A stretch of 64,000 nucleotides of DNA from Brevibacterium sp. CS2 (GCF_005280295.1 NZ_CP040020.1:124001-188000), one strand, 5' to 3'. Counted from the stretch's first letter, positions 52,325 through 61,511 are shown. The notes: generated from the sequence alone by a model not told the origin. Numbers and translations are program-made.

Positions 52325-53226
52325 TGGTGACCCTCCTGAGAGAAGTTGAAGACGGCGGCGTCGAAGTCGTTGTACGCCGCGTAGTCGATGGTTTCGTAGA
52401 GGTCGGCCCGGGTCTGCATGCCGTCGAGCAGCGTCACCTGGGTGCCGGTGTCGCGGATCGTCTGCAGTCCGGACTTGATCGCGCCCATCGCCAGGCGCAG
52501 CGTGGTGACCGGGTAGATCACCAGGCGCACGCCGGTGTCGGCGAGCTGCTCGGTGGTGAACAGCTCGCTCTTGCCGAACTCGGTCATGTTCGCCAGGATC
52601 GGCACGTCGACGGCCTGCGCGAAGGTCTCGAACTCGCCGAGGTCGCGCATCGCCTCGGGGAAGATCATGTCCGCCCCGGCATCGATGTAGGCCTTGGCCC
52701 GGTCGATCGCGGCGTCGAGGCCCTCGCCGGCGCGGGAGTCGGTGCGGGCGCAGATGACGAAGTTCTCATCCCGCCGACCCTTGACGGCCGCGGAGATCCG
52801 CTTGACCATCTCCGCGGTGCCCACGACCTCCTTGCCGTCGAGGTGGCCGCACCGCTTGGGGTTGACCTGGTCCTCGAGGTGCATGCCGGCCAGGCCGGCG
52901 TCCTCGAACTCCTGCACGGTGCGCGCGACGTTCATCGCCTCGCCCCAGCCGGTGTCCGCGTCGATGAACGTCGGCAGGTTCGTCACCCGGGAGATCGCCC
53001 GGCCGTGGTCGGCGACCTCGGTGAGCGTGGTCAGGCCGATGTCGGGCAGCCCCTGCGCCGCGGAGAACGCGCCGCCGGAGATGTAGATGCCCTCGAAGCC
53101 GATCTGCTCGATGATCTGGGCGTTGATCGGGTTGATCGCACCCGGGAACTGGACGATCTCACTGCCGGCGAGCAGTTCGCGGAACCGCCTGCGCCGGTCG
53201 GCGGGTGTGGTGGTGGCTCCGAGCAT
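52321..53226 (-). CDS. prpB: 2-Methylisocitrate lyase
   Basis: A 301-residue isocitrate-lyase superfamily enzyme cleaving 2-methylisocitrate to pyruvate and succinate. Visible are the substrate loop PGAINPINAQI, YISGGAFSAAQGLPD, DADTGWGEAMN with the Mg ligands, HLEDQVNPKRCGHLDGKEV containing the catalytic Cys in KRCGH, and ARTDSRAGEGLD. Starts 1 nt after the prpD stop and overlaps prpC by 4 nt. Confidence 0.96.
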   Translation of the reverse strand: MLGATTTPADRRRRFRELLAGSEIVQFPGAINPINAQIIEQIGFEGIYISGGAFSAAQGLPDIGLTTLTEVADHGRAISRVTNLPTFIDADTGWGEAMNVARTVQEFEDAGLAGMHLEDQVNPKRCGHLDGKEVVGTAEMVKRISAAVKGRRDENFVICARTDSRAGEGLDAAIDRAKAYIDAGADMIFPEAMRDLGEFETFAQAVDVPILANMTEFGKSELFTTEQLADTGVRLVIYPVTTLRLAMGAIKSGLQTIRDTGTQVTLLDGMQTRADLYETIDYAAYNDFDAAVFNFSQEGHQ

Positions 53227-53227
53227 C

Positions 53228-54724
53228 TCAGAAGATTCCCTTCGATCCGGTGTGCTCGAGGCCGTCGACCGCGAAGCTCAGCTGCGCGACGTCGTCGGCG
53301 CCGAGGTTCTCGAGGTTCTGGGCGAGGTCGAGGAACCGGTCCTGCTCGACGTCGGACACGATGCCGTCGGCCAGGGTGCGGAACTTCTCGACGTAGTTCG
53401 CCCGGGCGAACGGACGCGCACCGTGCGGGTGGGCGTCGGCGACGGCGATCTGGTCCTCGATCACGGAGCCGTCCTCCATCTCGACGACCACACGACCGCC
53501 GAAGGCGATCTCGTCCGGGTCGGTCGAGTGGTAGCGGCGGGTCCACTCGGGATCCTCGGTGGTGACGATCTTGCGCCACAGCTCGACGGTCTCCGGGCGG
53601 CCGGCGCGCTCGGGGGCGTAGGACTTCTCGTGGTGCCAGCCCTGGTCCTCCATCGCGACGGCGAAGATGTACATGATCGAGTGGTCGAGGGTCTCGCGCG
53701 AGGCCTTCGGGTCCATCTTCTGCGGGTCGTTCGCCCCGGTGCCGATGACGTTGTGGGTGTGGTGCGAGGTGTGGATGGTGATCTTGCGGATCTTCGACTT
53801 GTCCTCGATCTGCGCTCCCATCCGGCGGGCGAGGTCGATGAGCGCCTGCGCCTGGTACTCCGCGGAGTGCTCCTTGGTGTAGGTGTCGAGGATCGCGCGC
53901 TTGGCCTCGCCCCGGCCCGGCAGCGGCACGGTGTAGCGGGCCTCGGGCCCGGACAGGATCCAGGCGATGAAGCCGTCCTCGCCCTCGTAGATCGGGCTCG
54001 GGGCGCCTTCGCCGCGCATCGCCCGGTCGACGGCCTCGACGGCCATCTTGCCGGCGAACGCTGGGGCGTGGGCCTTCCAGGTCGAGATCTCGCCCTTGCG
54101 GGACTGGCGGGTGGCGGTGGTGACGTGGAGCGCCTGCTGGATGGCCTGGAAGGTCACCTCGGTGGGCAGGTGGAGGAGCGCGCCGATGCCGGCCGCGGCG
54201 GACGGGCCGAGGTGCGCGACGTGGTCGATCTTGTGCTCGTGGAGGCAGATGCCCTTGGCGAGGTCGACCTGGATCTCGTAGCCGGTGGCGATGCCGTTGA
54301 TGAGGTCCTTGCCGCCGATGCCCGCGTGCTGGGCGACGGCGAGGATCGGCGGGATGTTGTCGCCGGGGTGCGAGTACTCCTTGGCGAGGAAGGTGTCGTG
54401 GAAGTCGAGCTCGCGCACGGCCACGCCGTTGGCCCATGCGGCCCACTCCGGTGAAACGCGCTCGCTCAGCTGCAGGCCGAAGACCGGGGCACCGGGCTTC
54501 GTCGGGTGAGTCTGCGCCTGCTCGCGCGCGTGGGTGGGGGCACCGCGCCGAACCGAGGCGGCCGCGACGGAGGCGTTGTCGATGATGCGGTTGATGACCA
54601 TGTCGGTGACGTCTGCGTCGACCGCGACCGGGTCAGAGGCGACCTCGGCGATCTTCCAGGCCAGCTGCTCTTCGCGCGGCAGGTCCTCGGAGCTCTTGTA
54701 GGTCCGGACTTCGTGATTGATCAT
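53228..54724 (-). CDS. prpD: 2-Methylcitrate dehydratase
   Basis: A 498-residue MmgE/PrpD protein that dehydrates 2-methylcitrate. Conserved segments are [62 protein letters not shown] (read in parts), [22 protein letters not shown] and the C-terminal HPHGARPF. The ATG at 54724 ([16 protein letters not shown]) has AGGAG 8 nt upstream; the longer frame before it crosses the operator and is not coding. First gene of the propionate operon. Confidence 0.95.
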   Translation of the reverse strand: MINHEVRTYKSSEDLPREEQLAWKIAEVASDPVAVDADVTDMVINRIIDNASVAAASVRRGAPTHAREQAQTHPTKPGAPVFGLQLSERVSPEWAAWANGVAVRELDFHDTFLAKEYSHPGDNIPPILAVAQHAGIGGKDLINGIATGYEIQVDLAKGICLHEHKIDHVAHLGPSAAAGIGALLHLPTEVTFQAIQQALHVTTATRQSRKGEISTWKAHAPAFAGKMAVEAVDRAMRGEGAPSPIYEGEDGFIAWILSGPEARYTVPLPGRGEAKRAILDTYTKEHSAEYQAQALIDLARRMGAQIEDKSKIRKITIHTSHHTHNVIGTGANDPQKMDPKASRETLDHSIMYIFAVAMEDQGWHHEKSYAPERAGRPETVELWRKIVTTEDPEWTRRYHSTDPDEIAFGGRVVVEMEDGSVIEDQIAVADAHPHGARPFARANYVEKFRTLADGIVSDVEQDRFLDLAQNLENLGADDVAQLSFAVDGLEHTGSKGIF

Positions 54725-54837
54725 GGAGATTCTCCTCGTGTCGACGTCGACCGCGGACAGGGCGGGCGCGGGTGTTCGGCGAGCGGCCGTCCCTTCCACT
54801 CTATGCCCTGGGTGCAGGCGGGTGTGCTCCGGGCAAC

Positions 54838-54860
54838 AATGTATCTCGATATCAAGATAC
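54838..54860. promoter_or_regulatory. Palindromic operator and -10 box upstream of prpD
   Basis: GTATCTCGATATCAAGATAC (54841-54860) is a 20-bp palindrome broken at one base pair. Its left end merges with a minus-strand TACATT hexamer (54838-54843), a likely prpD -10 box, so a bound repressor would block transcription. The symmetry resembles MarR- or GntR-type operators. The divergent DUF4916 gene starts 88 bp to the right and could share it. Confidence 0.6.
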
Positions 54861-54948
54861 TTGGTGCGCGGGCGACTCGGCAACCCCGCCGGGGCCCAGG
54901 GGAACCGCCTTCCTTCCCCGCGGCGGTCGCGTGTGACAGCATGAAACC

Positions 54949-55494
54949 ATGACGCGCACCGCACTCGACTACGACGACAACTGGCTCGAACCGGACGAGC
55001 TCGCGAGCATCCGCCGCCGCATGCCGATCACCTATGTCAACGCGGTGCCGGTGCAGCTCGGCGACCACGGTCAGGTGACGAAGGTGGGCCTGCTGCTGCG
55101 CACGCTCGAGGACGACGGCTCGCTGGGCCGGGAGATCGTCGGCGGCCGGGTGCGCTACCACGAGCCGCTCCGCTCGGCGCTCGTGCGCCATGTGGAGAAG
55201 GACCTCGGCCCGCTCGCGCTGCCGCAGATCCCCCCGGCGCTGACCCCGTTCCACGTCGCGGAGTACTTCCCCACGCAGATGGGGCCCTCGCCCTATCAGG
55301 ACCCGCGCCAGCACGCGGTCGCCCTGTGCTACATCCTGCCGGTGCAGGGCGAGTGCTCCCCGCGCCGCGATGCGCTCAGCCTCGACTGGCTGACCCCGGC
55401 CGAGGCGATCCGCGAGGACGTCGTCGCAGAGATGTGCCACGGCCAGGAGCACATCGTGCGCGCCGCCCTGGCCCACCTCGGCATCCTGCCCTGA
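54949..55494 (+). CDS. DUF4916/NUDIX-like protein
   Basis: A 181-residue protein. The opening [28 protein letters not shown] and the pattern [41 protein letters not shown] look like a NUDIX fold in which the canonical GX5EX7REUXEEXGU box is degenerate; this is typical of the actinobacterial DUF4916 family. Hydrolase activity is therefore uncertain. Divergent from prpD; no clear ribosome site before the ATG, so it may be leaderless. Confidence 0.8.
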   Translation: MTRTALDYDDNWLEPDELASIRRRMPITYVNAVPVQLGDHGQVTKVGLLLRTLEDDGSLGREIVGGRVRYHEPLRSALVRHVEKDLGPLALPQIPPALTPFHVAEYFPTQMGPSPYQDPRQHAVALCYILPVQGECSPRRDALSLDWLTPAEAIREDVVAEMCHGQEHIVRAALAHLGILP

Positions 55495-55658
55495 GGCTCT
55501 GAGGCGCCGGGGTCTGAAGGTCTGGTGGCCTGTTGACTGATGGCCCGGTGGCCTGGTGGCCTGGCGGCCTGAGGTCGTGAGGTCCTGAGGGCTATTGGTC
55601 CGTCGGCTGATGGCCTGGCACAAGGGTCCCGGCGCCCTCGTGCGCAGCCCGCCCCGTC

Positions 55659-55722
55659 GAACTGCGCGGTATCCGAAATCGAGCGCGCAATTGCGCGTCA
55701 GGTTCCGGATACCGCGCAGTTC
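55659..55722. repeat. 64-bp palindromic repeat, copy 5
   Basis: Left arm GAACTGCGCGGTATCCGAAA, core GCGCGCAATTGCGCG, right arm GGATACCGCGCAGTTC; here both arms carry the GCGCGGTATCC form and pair best. Confidence 0.92.
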
Positions 55723-55822
55723 GTCCACGGGTCCTCTCGTCCACGCGTCCATGGGTCCACTCGTGCATGGGCTTTCTCGTCCATGGGTCCGCGCACGGAC
55801 TGCGGGTGCTGCGTCCCTGCGC

Positions 55823-55828
55823 TATGCT
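55823..55828 (+). promoter_or_regulatory. -10 box upstream of the TPP riboswitch
   Basis: TATGCT, ending 6 nt before the start of the riboswitch sequence, so transcription would begin at its 5' edge. Confidence 0.55.
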
Positions 55829-55833
55829 CGTCC

Positions 55834-55924
55834 TCACGACAGGGGAGCGCCACCAGGGCGCTGAGAGTGCGAGCATCGCAGACCCTCGAACCTGACGCGG
55901 TTCATACCGCCGGAGGAAGTCGAG
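55834..55924 (+). ncRNA. TPP (THI-box) riboswitch
   Basis: The aptamer is recognisable from its conserved blocks: AGGGGAGCGCC at the 5' side, GGGCGCTGAGAGTGC containing the invariant CUGAGA (55861-55866), GACCCTCGAACCTGA (55881-55895) and the closing GCGGTTCATACCGCCGGAGG. It binds thiamine diphosphate. The ykoE start lies 40 nt downstream with GGAGG in between, so control of translation initiation is likely, with vitamin excess shutting off thiamine-precursor uptake. Confidence 0.95.
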
Positions 55925-55963
55925 TCTCTTCATCCCCTCCTGCCATTCACAGGAGGATCCACC

Positions 55964-56689
55964 ATGGCACCTTCATCGTCATTCCCCGAACCCGCGGACC
56001 GGGTTCCCGCGGAGACTGCTCCCGCGGACACTGCTCCCGCGGACACGGCTCCGTCCCCGGCCTCGAACGCAGACGCGCATTCGCCCACCCCTGAACCGGA
56101 CCCCGCACCGCCGAGCCGTCTGCGCTGGCGGGTCGTCGACATCGTCGTCGCCTCGGTGCTCGGCGTCGCGGTGGGCGTCGTGTTCTGGGTGTGGTCGACG
56201 GCCTGGTCGACGCTCTCGCTGCCGTTCCTCGCCTTCCCGCCCGCCGCGGGCCTGCTCACCGGCGTGTGGGTGCTCGCCGGTCCGCTCGGCGCGATGATCA
56301 TCCGCCGGCCCGGCGCCGCACTCTACTGCGAGATCCTCGCCGCCGCCGTGTCCGCCGTGCTCGGCACCCAGTGGGGCATGCAGGTCCTCATCTCCGGCGC
56401 GCTCCAGGGCCTCGGCGCCGAGCTCGTCGTCCTCCTCCTGCTCTACCGCCGCTTCGGACCGGTCGTCACCCTGCTCTCCGGACTCGGGGCCGGACTGTTC
56501 CTGGGCCTCGGCGAGAACCTCATGTACAACACCGAATGGCAGCCGGCCTGGCAGCTCGTCTACCTCGCCGCGGCCGGCGTCTCCGGGCTCGTGCTCGCCG
56601 GGGGCGGCACCCTGCTGGCTGTCCGGGCGCTGCGCCGCACCGGGGTGCTCGCCCCGCTCGCCTCCGGCCGCACCGCCGCCGAGGTGTGA
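55964..56689 (+). CDS. ykoE: ECF transporter substrate-specific component YkoE
   Basis: A 241-residue membrane protein. A disordered Pro/Ala N-terminus with an ETAPADTAPADTAP repeat (15-bp units at 56015-56044) precedes about five or six helices, starting with WRVVDIVVASVLGVAVGVVFWVW. The YkoE-type segments GPLGAMIIRRPGAALYCEILAA and LGTQWGMQVLISGALQGLGAEL are visible. It is the S component for thiamine or its hydroxymethylpyrimidine precursor; the TPP riboswitch supports this. GGAGGATCCACC precedes the ATG. Confidence 0.93.
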   Translation: MAPSSSFPEPADRVPAETAPADTAPADTAPSPASNADAHSPTPEPDPAPPSRLRWRVVDIVVASVLGVAVGVVFWVWSTAWSTLSLPFLAFPPAAGLLTGVWVLAGPLGAMIIRRPGAALYCEILAAAVSAVLGTQWGMQVLISGALQGLGAELVVLLLLYRRFGPVVTLLSGLGAGLFLGLGENLMYNTEWQPAWQLVYLAAAGVSGLVLAGGGTLLAVRALRRTGVLAPLASGRTAAEV

Positions 56690-58233
56690 GCCGGCCGATG
56701 CGCACCACCGGCCGCCCGGCCCCGGCAGTGAGCACCTCCCGGGGGCCTGCGGTCATCACCGCCCGCGGCTACGGCTGGCGGCACGCCGGCCGGAAGGCGC
56801 CCGCGCTCGCCGACATCGACCTCGCCGTGCCCGCCGGTCAGCGGGTGCTCCTCGTCGGCGCCTCGGGCTCGGGGAAGTCGACGCTCCTCCACGCGCTCAC
56901 CGGGGTGCTGCCGGCCGACTCCGGGCACCACACCGGGGAGCTGCTCGTCGACGGCCGTCGCCCCGATCCGGCGCGCGGCCGCTCCGGGCTCGTCCTCCAG
57001 GACCCCGAATCCCAGGTGATCCTCGCCCGGGCCGGGGACGACGCGGCCTTCGGGATGGAGAACCTCGGGGTCGACCCCGCGGACATCTGGCCGCGCGTCG
57101 ACGCCGCGCTGCGCACCGTCGGCCTCGGTCCGGGCGGAGGGACCGTTGCCGAGGCGCGGGCCCGGCTCACCCGCACCCTGTCCGGCGGGCAGAAGCAGCG
57201 CCTCGCGCTCGCCGGGGTGCTCGCGATGGAACCGGGGCTCATCGCACTCGACGAGCCGACGGCGAACATCGACCCCGCCTCGGCCCCGGTGCTGCGCGAT
57301 GCCGCGCTCCGCGCGCAGGCGGTCACCGGGGCCACCCTCCTCGTCGTCGACCATCGCGTGGACCTGTGGTGCGATCACGTCGACCGCGTCGTCGTCCTCG
57401 ACCGGTCGCGGATCGTCGCCGATGGCACCCCGGACCTCCTCACCGACCCCGGGCTCCGCGACCTGCTGCGCACCGCAGGCGTCCGCATCCCCGGCACTCC
57501 CCCGCCACCGGCACGACGGCCCGCCGCCGGAGGGGAGGCGCTGCTCACCGCCCGCGACCTGGCCGTCACCCGTCCCGGCCGGCGGGAACCCGTCGCAGGC
57601 GGCATCGACCTCACGCTCTGCGCCGGCACGGCGACCGCGCTCGTCGGGCCGAACGGAGCGGGGAAGTCGACGACCGCGCTCACCCTCGGCGGGCTGCTGC
57701 GCCCGGCGGCCGGCGCGGTCTGGGCGACCGACGCGCTGCTCCGCACCCACCGGCCGGTCCCCCGCCGCAGGGAACCGGCCGCGTGGCGCTCGCGCGAGCT
57801 CGTCACCCGCATCGGCTCGGTGTTCCAGGAGCCCGAGCACCAGTTCCTCACCGACTCGGTCGCCTCCGAGCTCGCCTTCGGACTCCACCGGGCCAGGCTC
57901 CCCGAGGCGCGGATCCGGGACCGGGTCGAGGAGCTGCTCGGCGTGCTGCGCCTCGCGCACCTCGCCCGCGCCCACCCCCACACCCTGTCCGGTGGGGAGA
58001 AGCGGCGGCTGTCCGTAGCGTGCATGCTCGCCTGCTCCCCACCCCTGCTCGTCCTCGATGAGCCGACGTTCGGGCAGGATGCCGCGACCTGGGAGGGGCT
58101 GCGCCTGCTGCTCACCGCGGAGCTCGACCGCGGGACCGGGATCCTCCTCGTGTCCCACGACGAGCCGTTCATCGCAGCGCTCGGGGCGCACGAGCACCCC
58201 GTCGGGGCGCGCACGGCGGTGGGCGCGGCATGA
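56686..58233 (+). CDS. ykoD: Double-ATPase ECF transporter subunit YkoD
   Basis: A 515-residue fusion of two ABC ATPase domains. Domain 1: Walker A GASGSGKST, Q-loop LVLQDPESQV, signature TLSGGQKQR, Walker B LIALDEPTA. Domain 2: Walker A GPNGAGKST, Q-loop VFQEPEHQF, signature TLSGGEKRR, Walker B LLVLDEPTF. Both are complete. It powers the YkoEDC energy-coupling factor transporter. The GTG at 56686 overlaps the ykoE stop by 4 nt; an ATG at 56698 is an alternative. ykoC overlaps its end. Confidence 0.93.
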   Translation: MSRPMRTTGRPAPAVSTSRGPAVITARGYGWRHAGRKAPALADIDLAVPAGQRVLLVGASGSGKSTLLHALTGVLPADSGHHTGELLVDGRRPDPARGRSGLVLQDPESQVILARAGDDAAFGMENLGVDPADIWPRVDAALRTVGLGPGGGTVAEARARLTRTLSGGQKQRLALAGVLAMEPGLIALDEPTANIDPASAPVLRDAALRAQAVTGATLLVVDHRVDLWCDHVDRVVVLDRSRIVADGTPDLLTDPGLRDLLRTAGVRIPGTPPPPARRPAAGGEALLTARDLAVTRPGRREPVAGGIDLTLCAGTATALVGPNGAGKSTTALTLGGLLRPAAGAVWATDALLRTHRPVPRRREPAAWRSRELVTRIGSVFQEPEHQFLTDSVASELAFGLHRARLPEARIRDRVEELLGVLRLAHLARAHPHTLSGGEKRRLSVACMLACSPPLLVLDEPTFGQDAATWEGLRLLLTAELDRGTGILLVSHDEPFIAALGAHEHPVGARTAVGAA

Positions 58234-59009
58234 GCACACGCGTGCCCCGGGCCACGCCGCTCGTGCGCTGCAACCCGGTGACCAAGCTCGCGGCCGGGTT
58301 CATCCTCATGTTCGCCGTCCTGCTCAGCGTCGACGTCGTGTCCGCTGGGGTGCTCCTCCTGCTCGAGCTCGCGCTCCTGCCGCTCGCCGGCCTGCCGTGG
58401 CGCACCGTCGTGGGCCGGACGTGGTTCCTCCCGATCATCGCGCTCACCGGCGGCTGGAGCACTGCGCTGTTGGCGGAGAAGACCGGGGCGACCGTCGTCG
58501 ACCTCGGTCCGGTGCTCCTCACCGCGGACTCGCTCACGGCCGGGGCGGCGATCGGCCTGCGCACCATGGCGCTCGCGCTGCCGGCGGTCGTGCTCCTCGC
58601 CACGATCGACCCCACGGATCTGGCCGACGGGCTCATCCAGAAGCTTCGCGTGTCGGAGCGCTTCGCGCTCGCGGCGCTCGCGGCCGGGCGGCTCGTCTCC
58701 CTGTGGATCGCGGAGTGGCAGGTGCTGCGGATGGCGCGGCGGGCGCGCGGGGTCGGCGGTTCCGGGCCGCTGTCCCACCTGGGCGCGTTCTTCCCGGTGA
58801 TGTTCGCCCTCCTGGTCCAGGCGATCCGTCGCGGCACCCGCCTGGCGATGGCGATGGAGGGGCGCGCGTTCGGGGCCCCGGGCCGCACCTGGGCCAGGAC
58901 CTCGCGCTTCGCCGCGCGCGACCTCGGGCTCCTCGCCGGGGCACTGCTCATGGCCGCGACCGCCGTGGGCGCGGCGATCGCGACGGGCTCCTGGAACCTC
59001 ATCGTGTGA
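58230..59009 (+). CDS. ykoC: ECF transporter transmembrane component YkoC
   Basis: A 259-residue CbiQ/EcfT-type protein. Membrane segments start with LAAGFILMFAVLLSVDVVSAG, and the coupling-helix motifs that contact the ATPases are visible as AWQ-region RMARRARGVGG and MAMEGRAFGAPG (the A-R-G signatures). The ATG overlaps the ykoD stop by 4 nt. Third gene of ykoEDC. Confidence 0.93.
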   Translation: MSTRVPRATPLVRCNPVTKLAAGFILMFAVLLSVDVVSAGVLLLLELALLPLAGLPWRTVVGRTWFLPIIALTGGWSTALLAEKTGATVVDLGPVLLTADSLTAGAAIGLRTMALALPAVVLLATIDPTDLADGLIQKLRVSERFALAALAAGRLVSLWIAEWQVLRMARRARGVGGSGPLSHLGAFFPVMFALLVQAIRRGTRLAMAMEGRAFGAPGRTWARTSRFAARDLGLLAGALLMAATAVGAAIATGSWNLIV

Positions 59010-59064
59010 GATGCGCCCGGGGCGCGGGGGCGTGGGGGGCGCGGGCGGTGAGGCGCGGCTGACC

Positions 59065-59128
59065 GAACTGCGGAGTATCCGAAAGCAGGCGCGCAATTGC
59101 GCGTCGCGCTCTGGATACTCCGCAGTTC
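59065..59128. repeat. 64-bp palindromic repeat, copy 6
   Basis: Left arm GAACTGCGGAGTATCCGAAA, core GCGCGCAATTGCGCG, right arm GGATACTCCGCAGTTC. Here the right arm carries the change complementary to the left GGAGTATCC, restoring pairing. Sits between convergent ykoC and a methyltransferase gene. Confidence 0.92.
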
Positions 59129-59196
59129 GACAGTGAGGGCGCGCGAGTGAGCGGCCAGGTGAGGGCGCGGGTCCCCGGGTGGCGGGCGCGGTCGCC

Positions 59197-60018
59197 CTAA
59201 CGGGTGATGAGGGCGACGCTGTGGGCGACGGTGAACCAGGCGTCGGGGCCCTCGCCCCAGGTGCGCCAGCCGTCGGCGATCCGCTCGAGCTCCTCCTGGG
59301 AGGCGAACCCGTAGGCCACGATGTCCTCGGCGAGCGCGGTGCGTGAGACGCGGTCGGCCCAGGTCTGCGACCACCAGCCGCAGTCCTCCGGGTTCGCGAA
59401 CACCCACGGCCGGGACAGGTAGTCGACCGCGGCCGGCCCGTGGCCGAGCACCCGCGGGGCCGCGGCGTTCGTCCAGGCGCGGAGGAACACCCCGGCATCG
59501 GGCTCGCCGCCGTTGCGCCGGGCCGTCTCCCGGTAGAGCTCGAGCCAGCGGCTGATCTCCGGGGACTCGGGGTGCCAGCGGAAGCCGGCGTAGTCGGATT
59601 CCGTGACGGACACGGTGCCGCCCGGGCGGACCACGCGGATCGCCTCGGCGAGTGCGGTCACCGGATCCGCGACGTGCTGGAGCACCTGGTGGATGTGGAC
59701 GGCATCGAAGAAGGCGTCCTCGAAGGGCAGCTCATGGCAGTCGGCGACGACGACGTCGATCATGTCGACGCCGCGCCGCTGCGCCTCCGCACGGGTGAGG
59801 GCGGCGCTCTCCTCGGCCCGCTCCACCGCGGTCACGTGCGCCACGTGCCCGGCGAGGTCGCAGGTGATCGTGCCGGCGCCGGAGCCGATGTCGAGGATCC
59901 GCATCCCGGGCTCGAGGCGTGCGAGCAGGTCCGGTGCGCAGCGCTGCGCGGTGCGCCACGAGTGGGAACGGATCACCGACTCCGCGTACCCGTGGGTGTA
60001 CTTCGGCTGTGCGCTCAT
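59197..60018 (-). CDS. Class I SAM-dependent methyltransferase
   Basis: A 273-residue protein. The SAM motif I is MRILDIGSGAGTITCDLA, motif II VTAVERAEES, then VVVADCHELPFEDAFFDAVHIHQVLQHV and LAEAIRVVRPGGTVSVTESD, a methyltransferase-11 pattern close to UbiE/menaquinone-type enzymes. The C-terminal part (WTNAAAPRVLG, WGWWSQTWADR) is typical of uncharacterised small-molecule methyltransferases. AAGGAG precedes the ATG, which overlaps the upstream gene stop by 4 nt. The substrate is unknown. Confidence 0.88.
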   Translation of the reverse strand: MSAQPKYTHGYAESVIRSHSWRTAQRCAPDLLARLEPGMRILDIGSGAGTITCDLAGHVAHVTAVERAEESAALTRAEAQRRGVDMIDVVVADCHELPFEDAFFDAVHIHQVLQHVADPVTALAEAIRVVRPGGTVSVTESDYAGFRWHPESPEISRWLELYRETARRNGGEPDAGVFLRAWTNAAAPRVLGHGPAAVDYLSRPWVFANPEDCGWWSQTWADRVSRTALAEDIVAYGFASQEELERIADGWRTWGEGPDAWFTVAHSVALITR

Positions 60019-60635
60019 CGCAGCTCCTTCAGCAGGTCCTTGAACCAGGCCCGCCATTCCTCGACGGCGCCTGCGCTGCCCAGTCTGCTGATCTGGAAGG
60101 CCGCAGTGCTCCGCACATCCGCACTGCGGACAGCCTCCCGGCCGGATTCGCCCGCTGCGCCCTCGGCCTGCTTCCGATCGCGGGTCGGGGCCGTGGCGCC
60201 GATCGTCGCGGTCACGCGGGTGCCGTCGGCGAGCTTCGCCCGCCAGTACTGCCACTTCTCCGTGCCCGAGGTGGTGGGCTCCTCCGCGAAGTCGACCCCA
60301 CCCAGCCCGGTGCGGCCGGCCATGAGGGTTTCGACGGCGGCGAGCACCTGTGCGGGGTCGCCGGGCAGTGTCTTCGACACGCTGACCTGGAAGGTGCCGT
60401 CGCTCACCTGGCCCGGGAGGCGGCGGCCGATCTGCTGCTCAAAGGCGACGGCGGCGCTCTGCGCCCACCAGCCGGCGTTGTCGACCTTCCCCCGGAACAG
60501 CGTGTGGGCGGCCGCGGCGAGCCCGGCGTGATCGGTGTCCGCACCGCCGGCGGCATCGAGGGCGGCGCTGATCTCCGACCACGGCAGGCCGGTGGCGGAT
60601 TCGATGGCGGCGGTGCTGCCGGGCCGGGTGGTCAT
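60015..60635 (-). CDS. DUF4287-like protein of unknown function
   Basis: A 206-residue protein. Residues about 10-75 (IESATGLPWSEISAALDAAGGADTDHAGLA and NAGWWAQSAAVAFEQQIGRRLPGQ) look like the DUF4287 region; the rest resembles an SRPBCC/AHSA1-type domain (FQVSVSKTLPGDPAQVLAAVE, WQYWRAKLADGTRVTATIG). The role is unknown. GGAGG lies 10 nt before the ATG at 60635. It overlaps the downstream methyltransferase by 4 nt, so the two probably act together. Confidence 0.65.
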   Translation of the reverse strand: MTTRPGSTAAIESATGLPWSEISAALDAAGGADTDHAGLAAAAHTLFRGKVDNAGWWAQSAAVAFEQQIGRRLPGQVSDGTFQVSVSKTLPGDPAQVLAAVETLMAGRTGLGGVDFAEEPTTSGTEKWQYWRAKLADGTRVTATIGATAPTRDRKQAEGAAGESGREAVRSADVRSTAAFQISRLGSAGAVEEWRAWFKDLLKELR

Positions 60636-60824
60636 GGCGTGCGGTCCTCCGTGGAGTGGGAGAGGCGTCGTGGGACGGACACTGTGGGCCGGGCGCTGGG
60701 AGCCGGGGGACGGGCGCCCCGGGATGGGCACTGCGGCTCGGGATGCTGCAGGCTGCGGTGCAGGAGCCGCGGGAGCCGCCCCGCAGGCGCGGCGGCCGCT
60801 CGTGCGGACGGGCTTCCGACCCGC

Positions 60825-61511
60825 TCAGCGTCCGGGGGTGGCGATCGCGACGAGGAAGTCGCCCGGGTCGGTGAAGGGGCGCAGCGTCCATGTCGAGAAG
60901 CGCTGGACCAGCGTGAGCCCGGCGGCGGCGAGGTCGGCGTCGAAGTCGTCGAAGTCGTAGCCGCGGCCGGCCCCGAACCCGCACACGAGCCTGCCGTCGG
61001 GGCGCAGCGCACCGGCGAGGTTGCCCATCACCGCCGAGCGGCTGGTCGGGTCGAGGAAGGTCATGACGTTGCCGGCGGAGACGATGACGTCGAAGCCGGG
61101 CCGGTCGCTCTCCGGGGCGGCCTCCGGTCGTCCGAGGAGGTCGGTGGAGGCATGTGCACCGAGGTCCCGCATGTCCCGCCCCTCGTCGAGCGCGGCGAAA
61201 TCGAAGCGGGCGAGGTCCCCGACGTACCAGTCCGCGCCGGGATAGGTCTCCTGCGCTTCGGCGATGAGGTAGTCGTCGAGGTCGACGCCGACGACCTCGT
61301 GACCGCGCTCGGCGAGGTATCCGCCCACCCGGCCGGTGCCGCAGCCGGCGTCGAGGATCCGACTGCCGCGCTCGGCGAGCGCGTCGACGAACCGCGCCTC
61401 CCCGTCGAGGTCGAGCCCCTGGGCGGCGAGGTCCCGCCAGCGCTGGACGTAGCGCGCGGAGTGCTCCGGGTCCCGCTCCCGCATCTCGTCCCACCTGTGC
61501 GTGTAGCTCAT
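60825..61511 (-). CDS. SAM-dependent methyltransferase, separate family
   Basis: A 228-residue class I methyltransferase: opening YTHRWDEMRERDPEHSARYVQRWRDLA (read in parts), motif I SRILDAGCGTGRVGGYLA, motif II VVGVDLDDYLI, then DVIVSAGNVMTFLDP and LRPDGRLVCGFGAGRGYDFDDF. The short insert near residue 115 (DMRDLGAHASTDLLGR) is Asp/Gly rich. The substrate is unknown. TAGGAT ends 6 nt before the ATG, so it is probably leaderless and independent of the gene pair downstream. Confidence 0.88.
   Translation of the reverse strand: MSYTHRWDEMRERDPEHSARYVQRWRDLAAQGLDLDGEARFVDALAERGSRILDAGCGTGRVGGYLAERGHEVVGVDLDDYLIAEAQETYPGADWYVGDLARFDFAALDEGRDMRDLGAHASTDLLGRPEAAPESDRPGFDVIVSAGNVMTFLDPTSRSAVMGNLAGALRPDGRLVCGFGAGRGYDFDDFDADLAAAGLTLVQRFSTWTLRPFTDPGDFLVAIATPGR

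Larger units (their letters stand above)
55495..55963. other. 469-bp gap with repeats and the TPP riboswitch
   Basis: After the DUF4916 stop comes a low-complexity run of GGCCTGGTGGCCTG-like repeats (about 55515-55610), then palindrome copy 5 (55659-55722), then GTCCAYGGGTCC-like repeats (about 55732-55790), and finally the promoter and riboswitch of ykoE. No protein gene is supported. Confidence 0.75.
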
